From the NCBI RefSeq assembly GCF_017498505.1, contig NZ_CP071798.1, positions 2,687,501-2,751,500 on the forward strand: DNA of 64,000 nucleotides, read 5' to 3'. This document shows positions 53,359-62,778 of the stretch, piece by piece (position 1 is the stretch's first letter; the number at the start of each line of letters is the position of its first letter). The notes under the pieces are model-generated. The model was not told the origin of the DNA and searched no databases. It worked only from the letters and a program-made list of their open reading frames with translations. Source of the stretch: Sporosarcina sp. Te-1. Its GTDB lineage: Bacteria; Bacillota; Bacilli; Bacillales_A; Planococcaceae. The position numbers and the translations under genes are program-made.

Positions 53359-54648
53359 TTAGCGAACCCGAGCAAACCCGAATCCAGAAGCGATATCATC
53401 ACCTGCAGCTGCATAATAGCCACCGTTGATATCATAAGCTTTAGCGCGATTTTGCAAGTTCGTCCGCAATTGAATATTGGAATAGCCAGGATTTTCAGCC
53501 CAAATTTTAGCTGCCAACCCTGAAACATGCGGTGTCGCCATCGATGTTCCACTGATGGTTGCATAACTACCGTTGTACCACGTGGAATAAATTTGAGTTC
53601 CTGGTGAAGCTATTTCAACATCACCGCGTTGGATAACATAATCTCCAGCTGTCTGCGAAAACCCTCTGGAAGATGTATTGGCCACACGGTAGGTGCCATT
53701 TTCCATTCGATTTTCTAAATTGGCTACCGCCACTGCGGTAGGTAGAGCTGCCGGATAACCGATGGAACCAGGGGAATAACCGCTATTACCAGCTGCTGCC
53801 ACAATCAATGCTCCTCGCTCATAGGCATAGTTGACTGCGTTTGTAATCAGTGAACTTTCTCCACTGGAACCAAGGGACATATTGATAACTACATTCGTCC
53901 GTTGTGCAGACGCCTGATCCGCTGCATGTCGAATGGCATTTGCAATATCATCCGCATAACCATTGCCTGCATCATTTAACACCTTATACGCCCACAGCTT
54001 TGCGTCAGGGGCAACACCGTATACACCTCTTTGATCGGCACCTCCATCCCCTAACGCCGTTCCGGCTACATGTGTGCCATGTCCATTCCGATCTGTACAT
54101 GTATTGTTCACAATTGGAGAACTTTGTGTAAAGTCTTTACATTGCTCCGCATTGGCATAAAGGTCGCTATGGGTGATATTGACGCCCGTATCAAGTACAG
54201 CAACCCGGATACCGGTTCCACCTGTTGTAGATGTTAAGTTCGTGTCATTATAAATTGCTTTAATCCCCCATGGCACCGATTGGCTGGCAGCTGCAGCTTC
54301 CATTTCATCAGTGACTTCTAAGGACGCTGGATCAATTTGTACGGAAAGAACCGGGACTTTTTCAACCTTTACATGCCCCATCTGCTGAAGTGCTTGATAT
54401 TCCTTTTCTGTCACGTCTGCGGTATAGGATCGGGTGTCAAATTGATTGCGCAACGGAAAACTCTGTTGCAATTCTTGAATCTCGGTATGACTTTCCGTTT
54501 CAATCAATACTCGGAACGTATCACCACGTTGTTCCAGTTTTTCCTCCTTCAGTTCACGCAAACCATCCTTGGCGTTTACTCCGGTTGTCGGAAACATCAT
54601 ACCTGCGGCAAGAAATAAAGCGGCAATCACTTTCACTCGATTCTTCAA
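53359..54648 (-). CDS. Secreted subtilisin-family serine protease
   Basis: The 429-aa preproprotease has a signal peptide (about 1-26, cleavage near VNA), an inhibitor I9-type propeptide (about 40-105) and an S8 catalytic domain. The catalytic triad is Asp153 (VLDTG), His190 (NGHGTHVAG) and Ser369 (GTSMATPH); Asn288 forms the oxyanion hole. Two Cys (170 and 184) could form a disulfide, as in thermostable proteases of the Ak.1 type. TTG start after AGGGGCG. Probably an extracellular nutritional protease. Confidence 0.94.
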   Translation of the reverse strand: MKNRVKVIAALFLAAGMMFPTTGVNAKDGLRELKEEKLEQRGDTFRVLIETESHTEIQELQQSFPLRNQFDTRSYTADVTEKEYQALQQMGHVKVEKVPVLSVQIDPASLEVTDEMEAAAASQSVPWGIKAIYNDTNLTSTTGGTGIRVAVLDTGVNITHSDLYANAEQCKDFTQSSPIVNNTCTDRNGHGTHVAGTALGDGGADQRGVYGVAPDAKLWAYKVLNDAGNGYADDIANAIRHAADQASAQRTNVVINMSLGSSGESSLITNAVNYAYERGALIVAAAGNSGYSPGSIGYPAALPTAVAVANLENRMENGTYRVANTSSRGFSQTAGDYVIQRGDVEIASPGTQIYSTWYNGSYATISGTSMATPHVSGLAAKIWAENPGYSNIQLRTNLQNRAKAYDINGGYYAAAGDDIASGFGFARVR

Positions 54649-54784
54649 ATGCTTCGCCCCTATTCAAATTTTTTTGCCTTACAACTTTACTGTAGCAAAC
54701 TATGACAACCTTCGAAATTGGGAAAAACCGCTTCTTTCCACTTCAGTAGAGACTTATATACTAAGAACTTTATAACTACATATA

Positions 54785-54815
54785 AAAAACCACCGGCAAA
54801 CTGATTGCCGGTGTT
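54785..54815 (-). terminator. Terminator of the six-gene ABC operon
   Basis: CACCGGCAA and TTGCCGGTG form a 9-bp stem, then GTTTTTT on the minus strand. Confidence 0.85.
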
Positions 54816-54821
54816 TTCCTA

Positions 54822-55805
54822 TTAAGCTTTTACATCCCGCTGGACAAACGTCGTGTAGCTGATGACAAGAAACACGACAACGTACACAGCGAGGACAGCT
54901 AGCGAGAATGGCAGTGAGATGCCCGCTACCACCTGATAGCCCGTTTCATACTGCGTCAAATCCATATGGGTGAATAAGATGTATTTTGCCACTTCGTATC
55001 GAGCCAGCAACATCGTAACCGTAGAGCCCATGAAATAAATGAACAGCGACAGACCGATTGCCAGTGAGCTGGAACGGAACACACTGCCGATTGTAAAGGC
55101 GAATGCTGTTGTCACAAATACACTGCCAAACGACAGAAGCATGATATAGAAGCTTCGACCCCAAATGGAGCCTTCCACTACTTCTTTTCCGTTCCAAACA
55201 AGATACTGTCCCTCACCCGATTTGAATAAAATAAACGCCAGTGCAACGTACACAATATATCCAATGAGCATAAGCAAAATACCGAACAAGTTGACTGTAA
55301 TGAATTTCGAGGTTAGTATTTTCCATCGTTTCACCGGGCGAGTCAACAGCATCTTAATCGTCCCTTGCGAAAATTCTGCTGCGACAATACCCGCTGCCAC
55401 AATGACTGTCAGCAAGAGCACGGTACTCGCAATGCTCGAGGGATCCATGATCATGCCTTCCCGCTCAAAATCATCGAGTGGGGCGATCGATTGGGACAGG
55501 TGATACTCAAGTACTTTTTCCTTTCCTTGCAGTTCGCTGCGTTTTGTTTTTGACAGCGAGTCATCCGCTAGTTGCGCTTGAATACCTGCAAGCTCTCCCT
55601 CAACGCTAGCCTTCCATTCCGTCTGATCCACTTCCACTTCAATCGACCCGTTTCCAACTTCCTTGGATACGTCCGTCTGTTGTGTTTCAATCCACTTCAT
55701 CAAGCTCATCGTCCCTGCTGTAATAATGACCAACAGGGCGACCATGACCCACGTGCCCTTTTTATGCCACAATTTCATCCATTCATTTTGTAAGAGTTTC
55801 AGCAA
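54822..55805 (-). CDS. ABC-2-type transporter permease
   Basis: TTG at 55805 has GGAGG 8 nt upstream. The 327-aa protein begins with a short cytoplasmic basic segment, one membrane helix (about 18-36), a large extracytoplasmic charged loop (about 38-115) and five more helices (about 125-320). It overlaps the preceding ATPase gene by some 20 nt. It should pair with the ATPase at 55783 for export. Confidence 0.87.
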   Translation of the reverse strand: MLKLLQNEWMKLWHKKGTWVMVALLVIITAGTMSLMKWIETQQTDVSKEVGNGSIEVEVDQTEWKASVEGELAGIQAQLADDSLSKTKRSELQGKEKVLEYHLSQSIAPLDDFEREGMIMDPSSIASTVLLLTVIVAAGIVAAEFSQGTIKMLLTRPVKRWKILTSKFITVNLFGILLMLIGYIVYVALAFILFKSGEGQYLVWNGKEVVEGSIWGRSFYIMLLSFGSVFVTTAFAFTIGSVFRSSSLAIGLSLFIYFMGSTVTMLLARYEVAKYILFTHMDLTQYETGYQVVAGISLPFSLAVLAVYVVVFLVISYTTFVQRDVKA

Positions 55806-56700
55806 TTTGGCCACCTCCCGTCATTTCCAAAAACTCATCTTCCAGCGTTTTCTTATGCGGCTGGACGGCGAACACTTCCACGCCCTCCGCGATAAATGAC
55901 CTTACAAGTCCCGGAATTTGCGCTTGTTCTGCATTGACAATGAACCCATCTTTAGATCGATCTACATTGAAACCTTGAGTAGCAAGCAATGTTTCCACCT
56001 GCTCTGCCGGCGTCGCTTCCACGTAATAAAACGACCCCTGCGTCTCGGACATTTCCCGGATATCAATTAGTTTTCCGTTTTGGATGACCGCAATCCGGTC
56101 ACACATGAGTTCAATTTCCGACAACATGTGGCTCGAGACGAAGACCGATACACCTTCTGTTTCCGCAATCCGGCGCAAATACGTACGGAATTCCCGGATG
56201 CCTGCCGGGTCCAAACCGTTTGTCGGTTCATCCAGAATCAAAAACTTCGGACGATGCAATAACGCCTGTGCCAGCCCAAGCCGCTGACGCATGCCGAGTG
56301 AGTAGGTCCCGACCTTTTCATGAATCCGGTTTTGCATCCCTACTTGGTGGACAACCTCGTCAATGCGCTCCTTCGTCACCCCTTTATGCATGCGGGCGAA
56401 GTGCAGCAAGTTCTTATAACCGGTCATGTATTTATACATCTCCGGATTTTCAACGATAACCCCCACTTTGGACATGCCTTCTTCAAAATTATCGCGAAGC
56501 GAGACGCCGTCAATGATGACATCGCCGCTCGTCGGTTTCATGAGACCGACCATCATCCGAATTGTCGTTGTTTTCCCCGCGCCATTCGGACCGAGGAATC
56601 CCGTAATCTGTCCTGGATATAAAGATAGATTCAGATTGTCAATCAACTGTTTACCGCCGATCGACTTGGATAGGTTTTTCAATTGCACAATTGGTTTCAT
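55783..56700 (-). CDS. ABC transporter ATP-binding protein (BcrA/YtrE-like)
   Basis: ATG at 56700 with AAGGAAG upstream gives 305 aa. Walker A GPNGAGKTT (about 39-47), signature YSLGMRQRLGLA (about 130-141), Walker B FLILDEPTNGLDP (about 151-163) and a C-terminal extension are of the BcrA/CcmA drug-export family. It partners with the 54.8-kb permease. Confidence 0.9.
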   Translation of the reverse strand: MKPIVQLKNLSKSIGGKQLIDNLNLSLYPGQITGFLGPNGAGKTTTIRMMVGLMKPTSGDVIIDGVSLRDNFEEGMSKVGVIVENPEMYKYMTGYKNLLHFARMHKGVTKERIDEVVHQVGMQNRIHEKVGTYSLGMRQRLGLAQALLHRPKFLILDEPTNGLDPAGIREFRTYLRRIAETEGVSVFVSSHMLSEIELMCDRIAVIQNGKLIDIREMSETQGSFYYVEATPAEQVETLLATQGFNVDRSKDGFIVNAEQAQIPGLVRSFIAEGVEVFAVQPHKKTLEDEFLEMTGGGQIAETLTK

Positions 56701-56721
56701 TTCAATATCCACTTCCTTTCA

Positions 56722-57420
56722 TTAGGCTTTCTCCTTAAACAGGGACACCATCCAGCTTGTCGCATCCACACCATACACATCACGTATTTCGTCGATTGGT
56801 TCCTTGGCAATGATCTTTCCACGACGCAATACGATAATCTCGTCCAACAGCGGTTCCACTTCTTTAATTTCATGCGTGGACATTAAAACGGTTTGGCGCT
56901 CCGGATCCGTAAAGCGGATTAATCCTTTCGCAATATCTTCTCTCACCATCGGATCCAGCCCGGAAAACGGTTCGTCCAACAAATAATAATCCGCTTCTCT
57001 CCCGAGTGTCACTGCAATCTTCACCCGACCCCGGTTTCCTTTTGACAAGTTTTTCATCCGAGCATCCAGTGAAATATTTAGAAACTGGGCAATCTCTTTT
57101 GCTTTAATCAAGTCAAAGTCCTCGAACTGAGAAGCGTAATAGTCAAATAGCTGACCAACTTTGAAATAAGGGTAGAACGCATCCGTATCCGACATATACG
57201 CCAAATGAGCGGCGATATTCCTCGTAATCGGCTCGCCATTAAACGTGGCTCGCCCCTCGTCTGGCGTCAGCAACCCGGCTACCACTTTTAGCATCGTGGA
57301 CTTACCGCTCCCATTTTCCCCGACTAGCCCGATAATCTTCCCTTTCGGCAATTCCAATGTTACCTGATCGAGGACACGCTTACCGCTATACTTTTTCGAA
57401 ATGCCCTGTAATTTAATCAT
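56722..57420 (-). CDS. ABC transporter ATP-binding protein (YtrB-like)
   Basis: ATG at 57420 has GGAG upstream; it overlaps the GntR gene end by 8 nt. The 232-aa ATPase has Walker A GENGSGKST (about 35), signature LSKGNRGRVKIA (about 125) and Walker B DYYLLDEPFSGLDP (about 145-158). It likely serves the two 57.8-59.4-kb membrane proteins. The overall layout resembles the ytr operon of Bacillus subtilis. Confidence 0.9.
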   Translation of the reverse strand: MIKLQGISKKYSGKRVLDQVTLELPKGKIIGLVGENGSGKSTMLKVVAGLLTPDEGRATFNGEPITRNIAAHLAYMSDTDAFYPYFKVGQLFDYYASQFEDFDLIKAKEIAQFLNISLDARMKNLSKGNRGRVKIAVTLGREADYYLLDEPFSGLDPMVREDIAKGLIRFTDPERQTVLMSTHEIKEVEPLLDEIIVLRRGKIIAKEPIDEIRDVYGVDATSWMVSLFKEKA

Positions 57421-57781
57421 CCGAGCCACTCCGTTCCATCAGTACTTTCACCATCTCATCCCTCGTAAAGCCAAACGCCTCCACGCTTTGAAGGAAAGTC
57501 GTGACAAGTTGTTCCTTCATCTCATGACGGAGTGCTGCAATTCTCTCCTCATTTTCAGTCACGAACGAACCTTGCCCCCTTCTCGTTTCCGTGATCTCCA
57601 TTTGCTCCAACTCCTTATACACACGTTGCATCGTATTCGCGTTCACACCTGCCTCAACAGCGTATTCCCGAACAGATGGCAGCTTCTCGCCTGACTTCAA
57701 GTTGCCCCGGATGATGTCCCCCATGATGCGATCGATGAGCTGCTGGTAAATGGGTTTATCCGGTGAAAATTCAATGCTCAT
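57413..57781 (-). CDS. GntR-family repressor of the YtrA subfamily
   Basis: The 122-aa protein, ATG after GAGGAACGG, has a GntR winged HTH (about 1-70; PIYQQLIDRIMGDIIRG, LPSVREYAVEAGVNANTMQRVYKELE) and a short C-terminal tail with no effector domain, the YtrA subfamily. It overlaps the membrane gene by 4 nt and lies in the middle of the operon. A palindromic site sits at the operon promoter, so autoregulation is likely. Envelope-acting antibiotics induce related regulators. Confidence 0.92.
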   Translation of the reverse strand: MSIEFSPDKPIYQQLIDRIMGDIIRGNLKSGEKLPSVREYAVEAGVNANTMQRVYKELEQMEITETRRGQGSFVTENEERIAALRHEMKEQLVTTFLQSVEAFGFTRDEMVKVLMERSGSDD

Positions 57782-58596
57782 CGTCCGTTCCTCACTTTCC
57801 GGCCAAGCAGGAAAACTGCTGCCATAAATAGTAGCAATGTAAAGAAGCCATACAACAGTAAACCCCCGCCTGTTACAAACGCACTCTCCGGCATAAGGGC
57901 CGTTAAGATGAAATGGCGGTACTCCATGAAGGTGAGATTATTTATACCGAACTTTGTACTCATAATGGGCCATGCTTCCCGGAGCCTTGTAAAAGGTTCA
58001 CTAAAATAGATAGCTCCCCAAAGAATCATGCCTCCAAAAGCCAGAATAGCCGTCAAGATATAAGCAACCAATCGTGAACCCATCGTACTTTTTATCATTT
58101 GGTAGAACGACCAGACAAAGAAGCTGACCGCCATAATGAACACACCATTGATCATCAGCGTTACTATGACCCCGGCGGCGATGTAAAGTGCCGTCCCGAT
58201 TGTGATGGTGCTGCCCGATAGACTGCCTGTGTAATACACGAGACCAGACATTACGGCACATAAGATGAGCGAGCCAAACGTGACCATGATGGCAAGTACA
58301 GCTTTCATTCCAACGAGTCGGAGGAGAGAATTTTCAGTATGAAGCCAGAGATCTAGATGGATTAGCTCTTGATTCACACTGGTAATCAATAAAAAGGCTA
58401 TTAAAAACATATGGATCGCAAACCACATGCCCGCCATGTCTTTAATCTCTAGAACGGTATTCAATCGAGGATTACTAAACAGCGGTGCATAGCTGAACAC
58501 ACCAATGATGATATTGACGACAAAGAAACTGACAGCCGTCCATCGAGACTGCATCCATTCTTTGTATAGGAGACCTGCTGACACCCCCATCTTCAT
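57778..58596 (-). CDS. ABC-type membrane component 2 of the Ytr-like operon
   Basis: The 272-aa protein has six hydrophobic segments and ends in a short basic tail. It begins SAGLLYKEWMQSRWTAVSF, like ABC-2 permeases. Start overlaps the previous gene by 4 nt. A Met two codons downstream is an alternative. Confidence 0.82.
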   Translation of the reverse strand: MKMGVSAGLLYKEWMQSRWTAVSFFVVNIIIGVFSYAPLFSNPRLNTVLEIKDMAGMWFAIHMFLIAFLLITSVNQELIHLDLWLHTENSLLRLVGMKAVLAIMVTFGSLILCAVMSGLVYYTGSLSGSTITIGTALYIAAGVIVTLMINGVFIMAVSFFVWSFYQMIKSTMGSRLVAYILTAILAFGGMILWGAIYFSEPFTRLREAWPIMSTKFGINNLTFMEYRHFILTALMPESAFVTGGGLLLYGFFTLLLFMAAVFLLGRKVRNGR

Positions 58597-59378
58597 CGCC
58601 TCACTTTCTTTTCAAGCAGCATCGCTCCAACGATGAATAATACAAGGAGGCACGCGATTTCAAATATCCACTCACCGATATAAAACGTCGTACCGGTTAT
58701 TTCATAATAGGAGTTCTGCAAATCAATCCTTTGATTTTTGAAGTTCAGCAAATCCAGCTTGCCTCGAAGAATGACCATCTCATAAAACCGGGAAGAAACA
58801 AAAATTGTATAAAGACGCATTGATAAGATGAACAGCAGCAATGTGATTACAACGGAAAAAGCCTTGATATACGGCTTTATTAATTGATCCAGCACAACGA
58901 AGAAAAACCCGATAATCATTATACAAATAGAGCCGAGGAAAACGACTGAGATGAATAGGCTGCCATAAAACAACAACTCATCAAACAAAATATACGGCTG
59001 CTTCGTGAATACAAACCAAATGGCCACAACAACTACCGATAAGAGCAAACTGGCCAATCCGACTAATGTAGCGAGCACCATCTTTACACCGACCAGTTTA
59101 TAAATCGAAGCTGTTGAATGAAGCCACAAATCCGGTTTCCGCATATCACGATAAAACAGCATAAAAAAAGTGAAGCATGGAACAAAAACACTGAATGCCG
59201 CCCAGACAAAACAAAGAACTGTCGCAATTTCAAAAGAGCTGGCATTGAATAGCCCAACAAAGGAACTGAAAAACAGCGGCAATCCTACAAGCCCCAAGCC
59301 GAATAGAATAAAACTCCCGATCATCTGCCATTTAATCGGCAACCATTCTCTCAGCAACAAACCATTCCACTGCTTCAT
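58593..59378 (-). CDS. ABC-type membrane component 1 of the Ytr-like operon
   Basis: The 261-aa protein has six hydrophobic segments and begins KQWNGLLLREWLPIKWQM, similar to component 2 (KEWMQSRWTAV), so the two are distant paralogues. GAAGGAGAG precedes the ATG. It is the first gene of the six-gene leftward operon; the operator-promoter is just upstream. Confidence 0.82.
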   Translation of the reverse strand: MKQWNGLLLREWLPIKWQMIGSFILFGLGLVGLPLFFSSFVGLFNASSFEIATVLCFVWAAFSVFVPCFTFFMLFYRDMRKPDLWLHSTASIYKLVGVKMVLATLVGLASLLLSVVVVAIWFVFTKQPYILFDELLFYGSLFISVVFLGSICIMIIGFFFVVLDQLIKPYIKAFSVVITLLLFILSMRLYTIFVSSRFYEMVILRGKLDLLNFKNQRIDLQNSYYEITGTTFYIGEWIFEIACLLVLFIVGAMLLEKKVRR

Positions 59379-59400
59379 ACCACTCTCTCCTTCTGTACCG

Positions 59401-59443
59401 GTGTATTAGTTATATAGTACACTATATGAAATGAGGTTGTAAA
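59401..59443 (-). promoter_or_regulatory. Promoter and GntR-type operator of the ABC operon
   Basis: On the minus strand TTTACA (59443-59438), 18 bp, TACTAT (59419-59414). The palindrome ATATAGT-AC-ACTATAT (59412-59427) covers the -10 and is the likely binding site of the YtrA-like repressor. Confidence 0.65.
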
Positions 59444-59651
59444 GGGATACATAATTTTTTTAAAAGAGAAGAATGCAATCTACGGCGATAAAGCTCCCAG
59501 CCTCGCTTTTAATACCTAATACAAAGCTCATTCTTATAAAAAATAGAAATCATCATTCAATTCACTTATGAGTAACCATTCAAAACCAAACATGGCATTC
59601 CCCTGTCGGCTCACTTACACTGGGAGTAGGAAAAGAAAGGAGTGGATGGGA

Positions 59652-60020
59652 ATGCATTCTTTTATCACGGGGATTGATCATGTTCAGCTGGCGGCTCCGC
59701 CGCATTCTGAGGATAAAGCCCGTCACTTTTATGGCGAGTTGCTTGGCATGGAAGAGATTCCGAAGCCAGATAATTTAAAAGGAAGAGGCGGGTGTTGGTT
59801 CCGTTGCGGATCGCAGGAAGTGCATATCGGCATTCAAGCGGATTTTATGCCAGCGCAAAAAGCGCATCCCGGTTTTACCGTTCATGCGCTGGATCAACTG
59901 CGGACCCGCTTGCAGGTCGCTGGTTGCCGAATTACGGAGGAACCGCCAATCGATGGTCGTTCCCGCTTCTTCACCCAGGATCCCTTCGGCAACCGTATTG
60001 AATTTTTGGAGTTCGATTGA
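59652..60020 (+). CDS. VOC-family (glyoxalase-type) protein
   Basis: ATG at 59652 follows GAAAGGAG; the earlier in-frame Met lacks a site. The 122-aa protein shows the two beta-alpha-beta-beta-beta VOC modules: GIDHVQLAAPP with HFYGELLGMEEI, and FFTQDPFGNRIEFLEFD at the end. His and Glu positions fit a metal site. The ligand or substrate is unknown; fosfomycin or bleomycin-type roles should not be assumed. Confidence 0.85.
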   Translation: MHSFITGIDHVQLAAPPHSEDKARHFYGELLGMEEIPKPDNLKGRGGCWFRCGSQEVHIGIQADFMPAQKAHPGFTVHALDQLRTRLQVAGCRITEEPPIDGRSRFFTQDPFGNRIEFLEFD

Positions 60021-60023
60021 CGA

Positions 60024-60054
60024 TAGGCCGCCCTGCTGCAGGCGGCCTTTTTTA
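60024..60054. terminator. Bidirectional terminator
   Basis: AGGCCGCC and GGCGGCCT arms followed by TTTTTT, between the VOC gene and the convergent coiled-coil gene. Confidence 0.88.
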
Positions 60055-61002
60055 TGACTCGATGATGGTTCTCTCTTGTTCGTCCAAGCGGCGCAGTTCC
60101 TCTAATGATTCGTCCCGCTTTCTCCCTAATTGGGTTTGCACCCTGCGAACATCCTGCAATACAGCATTCAGTTTGCTTTTAGCATCAGATATGCGGGAGT
60201 GCACCATCCAATCCGAAAAAATATTGTCAAAGAAAATATCAGTGAAGGTGAAAATATCATTTTGATTTACTTTGAACGATTCCGTGACAATGTTTTGCAC
60301 ATCCATCAGCTCCGTCTCATAGTGGCGCAAGGCCCGTTGAGCACGGTGCACTAAATCATCCGAGCCGTCCATTTCCGAGTATTTCAAAGCACTGACGATC
60401 AGACCGCCACCTAAGAATGTATCCCACATGGATAGCCCTTCTGCGTTGCCCAGTTTATCGAGTGCTTTATCGAGCGCACGTAAGGCTTTTTCTCCCGCCT
60501 CATACGCTTCATTGATTTCCCGAATCATGGAGCGGACACGAACCCGATCATCCGCTATTTTTTGAAGCGTGCGGTTGGCATCCGTGTCATTTTGACGAAT
60601 CCATGTTTCTTTTTCCTTTATAAAATCAGCCCAATCCTCTTCCACATAAGCAAATTCCACATGATTCGCCTGCTCCCGAAGTCGGGCAATGTCGGCTTCC
60701 AAATCCGTCACAGTTTTCGCAGCTTCATTGTATTTCAGCTCCGCCTCTGCCACTTCATTGATCTCTTTCTCCATTTGGACGTCCCATTTACCCGACCATT
60801 CTTTCCATTTATTCGCAAACGAAAACTTTCCAAGCTTGATGACGTCCTGCTGTTCCTTCGACAACTGCTGTTGCAGCCGATCACGCAGCTGGATAGCATC
60901 CTTCAGCTGGGCTTCCGCCCCATCCAACCGCCGGATTACCCGGTTTCGCTCGTTTCGGCGCATAGTCAGCTCCATTTGTCGTTCTTGTATCGAATTTCCC
61001 AT
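60052..61002 (-). CDS. Coiled-coil protein, unknown
   Basis: ATG at 61002 has GGAGTG upstream. The 316-aa protein is almost wholly helical, with heptad repeats at about 5-60 and 75-130 and again near the end (IQERQMELTMRRNERNRVIR, LEELRRLDEQE). A central segment holds GLSMWDTFLGGGLIVSALKYS, a possible short membrane or hinge region, and the motif TDIFFDNIFSDW follows. It lies between two terminators, so it is monocistronic. I do not recognise the family. Confidence 0.75.
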   Translation of the reverse strand: MGNSIQERQMELTMRRNERNRVIRRLDGAEAQLKDAIQLRDRLQQQLSKEQQDVIKLGKFSFANKWKEWSGKWDVQMEKEINEVAEAELKYNEAAKTVTDLEADIARLREQANHVEFAYVEEDWADFIKEKETWIRQNDTDANRTLQKIADDRVRVRSMIREINEAYEAGEKALRALDKALDKLGNAEGLSMWDTFLGGGLIVSALKYSEMDGSDDLVHRAQRALRHYETELMDVQNIVTESFKVNQNDIFTFTDIFFDNIFSDWMVHSRISDAKSKLNAVLQDVRRVQTQLGRKRDESLEELRRLDEQERTIIES

Positions 61003-61096
61003 AGCCCGCACACTCCTTTATCCTATTTACGGAAGAATAAAGGGAAAGTTTCACAAATAACTTATCCTGTCCTCGACCATCTAACTGCGTCGCTTC

Positions 61097-62767
61097 TCAT
61101 CCCTCTTCTTGCCGCGGCAGCCGAATGGCGATTTCCGTCCCCTTTGAGGAAGTACCTACCTGCACCTCTCCTCCATGTGCTTCAATCAATTGCTTGGCAA
61201 TCGTTAAACCGAGGCCGGTGCCGGATTCGTCCGTCGTTGTGTTCGTCCCCCGATAGTAGCGATTAAACAAATGATCCATCACTTCTGGTGGGATTCCGGC
61301 TCCCTCATCCCGAATCACCAGTTCTATCCATTCTGACCGTGACGCCAATTGAAGATGAATAACCGTCTCAGGCGGATTATGCTTGCTCGCGTTGCCGATC
61401 AGATTATCCAACACCCGTTCAAATCGAGATGGATCGATAAGGACATGTCCTCTCTTCTCTCCTTCTATAAAGATAGGATTCCGCCAATCCCGCCGCTCCA
61501 CATAACTCCGAATGTACTCATACAGTTCAATGTTCTTCTTATCCAATTGGACTCCGTCGTTTTTCAACTGGTAGGTATACGTTAAATCATTAATCAGCGC
61601 ATCCATATACCCAGCTTTCTCCATCATTGTTTTGGCGAATCCTCTCACCTCGTCAGAAGACCACTGATGATTTGATTCCAGCATGACCGCATACCCATAG
61701 ATGGAGCTTAATGGAGTTTTCAAATCATGAGAAAGACCCGTAATCCAATCTTCCCGTAGCTTTTCAGTCTGGTTGATCATCCTTTCGTTTTCCTGCAGAT
61801 TTTGAGCCAATCGGGTGAGCGAGAAATCTACATCCTCGTAAATCCGATACTTCCTTTTCAATCGGTCATCCTTCCGCCGACGAATTTTTCGATCCTCGGG
61901 GCGTCGATACTCCTTCTTTGACAAACGTTCCATCCACCTCAGGAAATAAAATACCGGCTTGCCAAACCGTCGGCCGATCCACAAGGAAAACCCTAGGGTG
62001 ACGAATAGCAACAACAAATGGTAGAGAACAAACCACTTAGAGAATGTACTGAAAAGCTGCTTATCCAGTGATGCCAATGCTTGATAATAAGGGTTTTCCA
62101 TCCAGACGACGGCTATGCTTCCACCTTGCACAGTCGTCGCTGACAATAATTCCTTTCTTTCATTTACTGCTGAATTGGACTCCAATAAATCAGTTGCCAG
62201 TAATGACTTCGAGTTAGCTGGGGATGTAGAAAACAATAATTCCCCCGTATCAGAGAATAGTTCAAAAACAGCTCCCTCTTTTTCAAGCAAATGAAGATCT
62301 TGATCATCCAAGTCAGGAAAGCTCGAATTCTTCTGTAACTCAGCCAACAAGACATCCGTTTCCGTGTATTCCTGAAACAGCAAATAGTGTCCATCCTCCA
62401 GCGTCCAGGTGCGGATTCCCTTTTGTTCCGCCAAGTTCTTCAATTCTTTCATTCCATAAGAGGTTGGAAGAATTCCCTCTTTCGATGACGTCAGCACAGA
62501 TCCGTCCTTATCGAGAATCTGCACAATTCCCCCGCTCCGTTCCGCAATGTCTAACAGAGCATCAGAAAGGCTGATTCCGCCTTCATCTTGAAGAACGGCC
62601 CACTCCACTTCACTTTGCTCCAACACCCGTATATCGTGGTAATAAAACCCTTTCATCATTTCAAATATAAAAAAGCCGAACATAAGGGCCGTGCCGATAA
62701 ACAGCATGCCGTAAAACGTAAGAAAGTAAAGTATGAAGCGGAATGTCATCTTATTCGATAATTTCAT
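61097..62767 (-). CDS. Sensor histidine kinase
   Basis: The 556-aa kinase has an N-terminal membrane helix (about 10-35), a 210-residue extracytoplasmic sensor and a second helix (about 245-265), with a basic linker. HisKA box is GLSHDLKTPLSSIYGY (His about 346), and the HATPase has NLIGNASKHNPP, DEGAGIP and GTGLGLTIAKQLI. GGGGG precedes the ATG, 11 nt after the regulator stop. The sensor is not recognised. Confidence 0.92.
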   Translation of the reverse strand: MKLSNKMTFRFILYFLTFYGMLFIGTALMFGFFIFEMMKGFYYHDIRVLEQSEVEWAVLQDEGGISLSDALLDIAERSGGIVQILDKDGSVLTSSKEGILPTSYGMKELKNLAEQKGIRTWTLEDGHYLLFQEYTETDVLLAELQKNSSFPDLDDQDLHLLEKEGAVFELFSDTGELLFSTSPANSKSLLATDLLESNSAVNERKELLSATTVQGGSIAVVWMENPYYQALASLDKQLFSTFSKWFVLYHLLLLFVTLGFSLWIGRRFGKPVFYFLRWMERLSKKEYRRPEDRKIRRRKDDRLKRKYRIYEDVDFSLTRLAQNLQENERMINQTEKLREDWITGLSHDLKTPLSSIYGYAVMLESNHQWSSDEVRGFAKTMMEKAGYMDALINDLTYTYQLKNDGVQLDKKNIELYEYIRSYVERRDWRNPIFIEGEKRGHVLIDPSRFERVLDNLIGNASKHNPPETVIHLQLASRSEWIELVIRDEGAGIPPEVMDHLFNRYYRGTNTTTDESGTGLGLTIAKQLIEAHGGEVQVGTSSKGTEIAIRLPRQEEG

Positions 62768-62778
62768 CTCGAAGCCCC

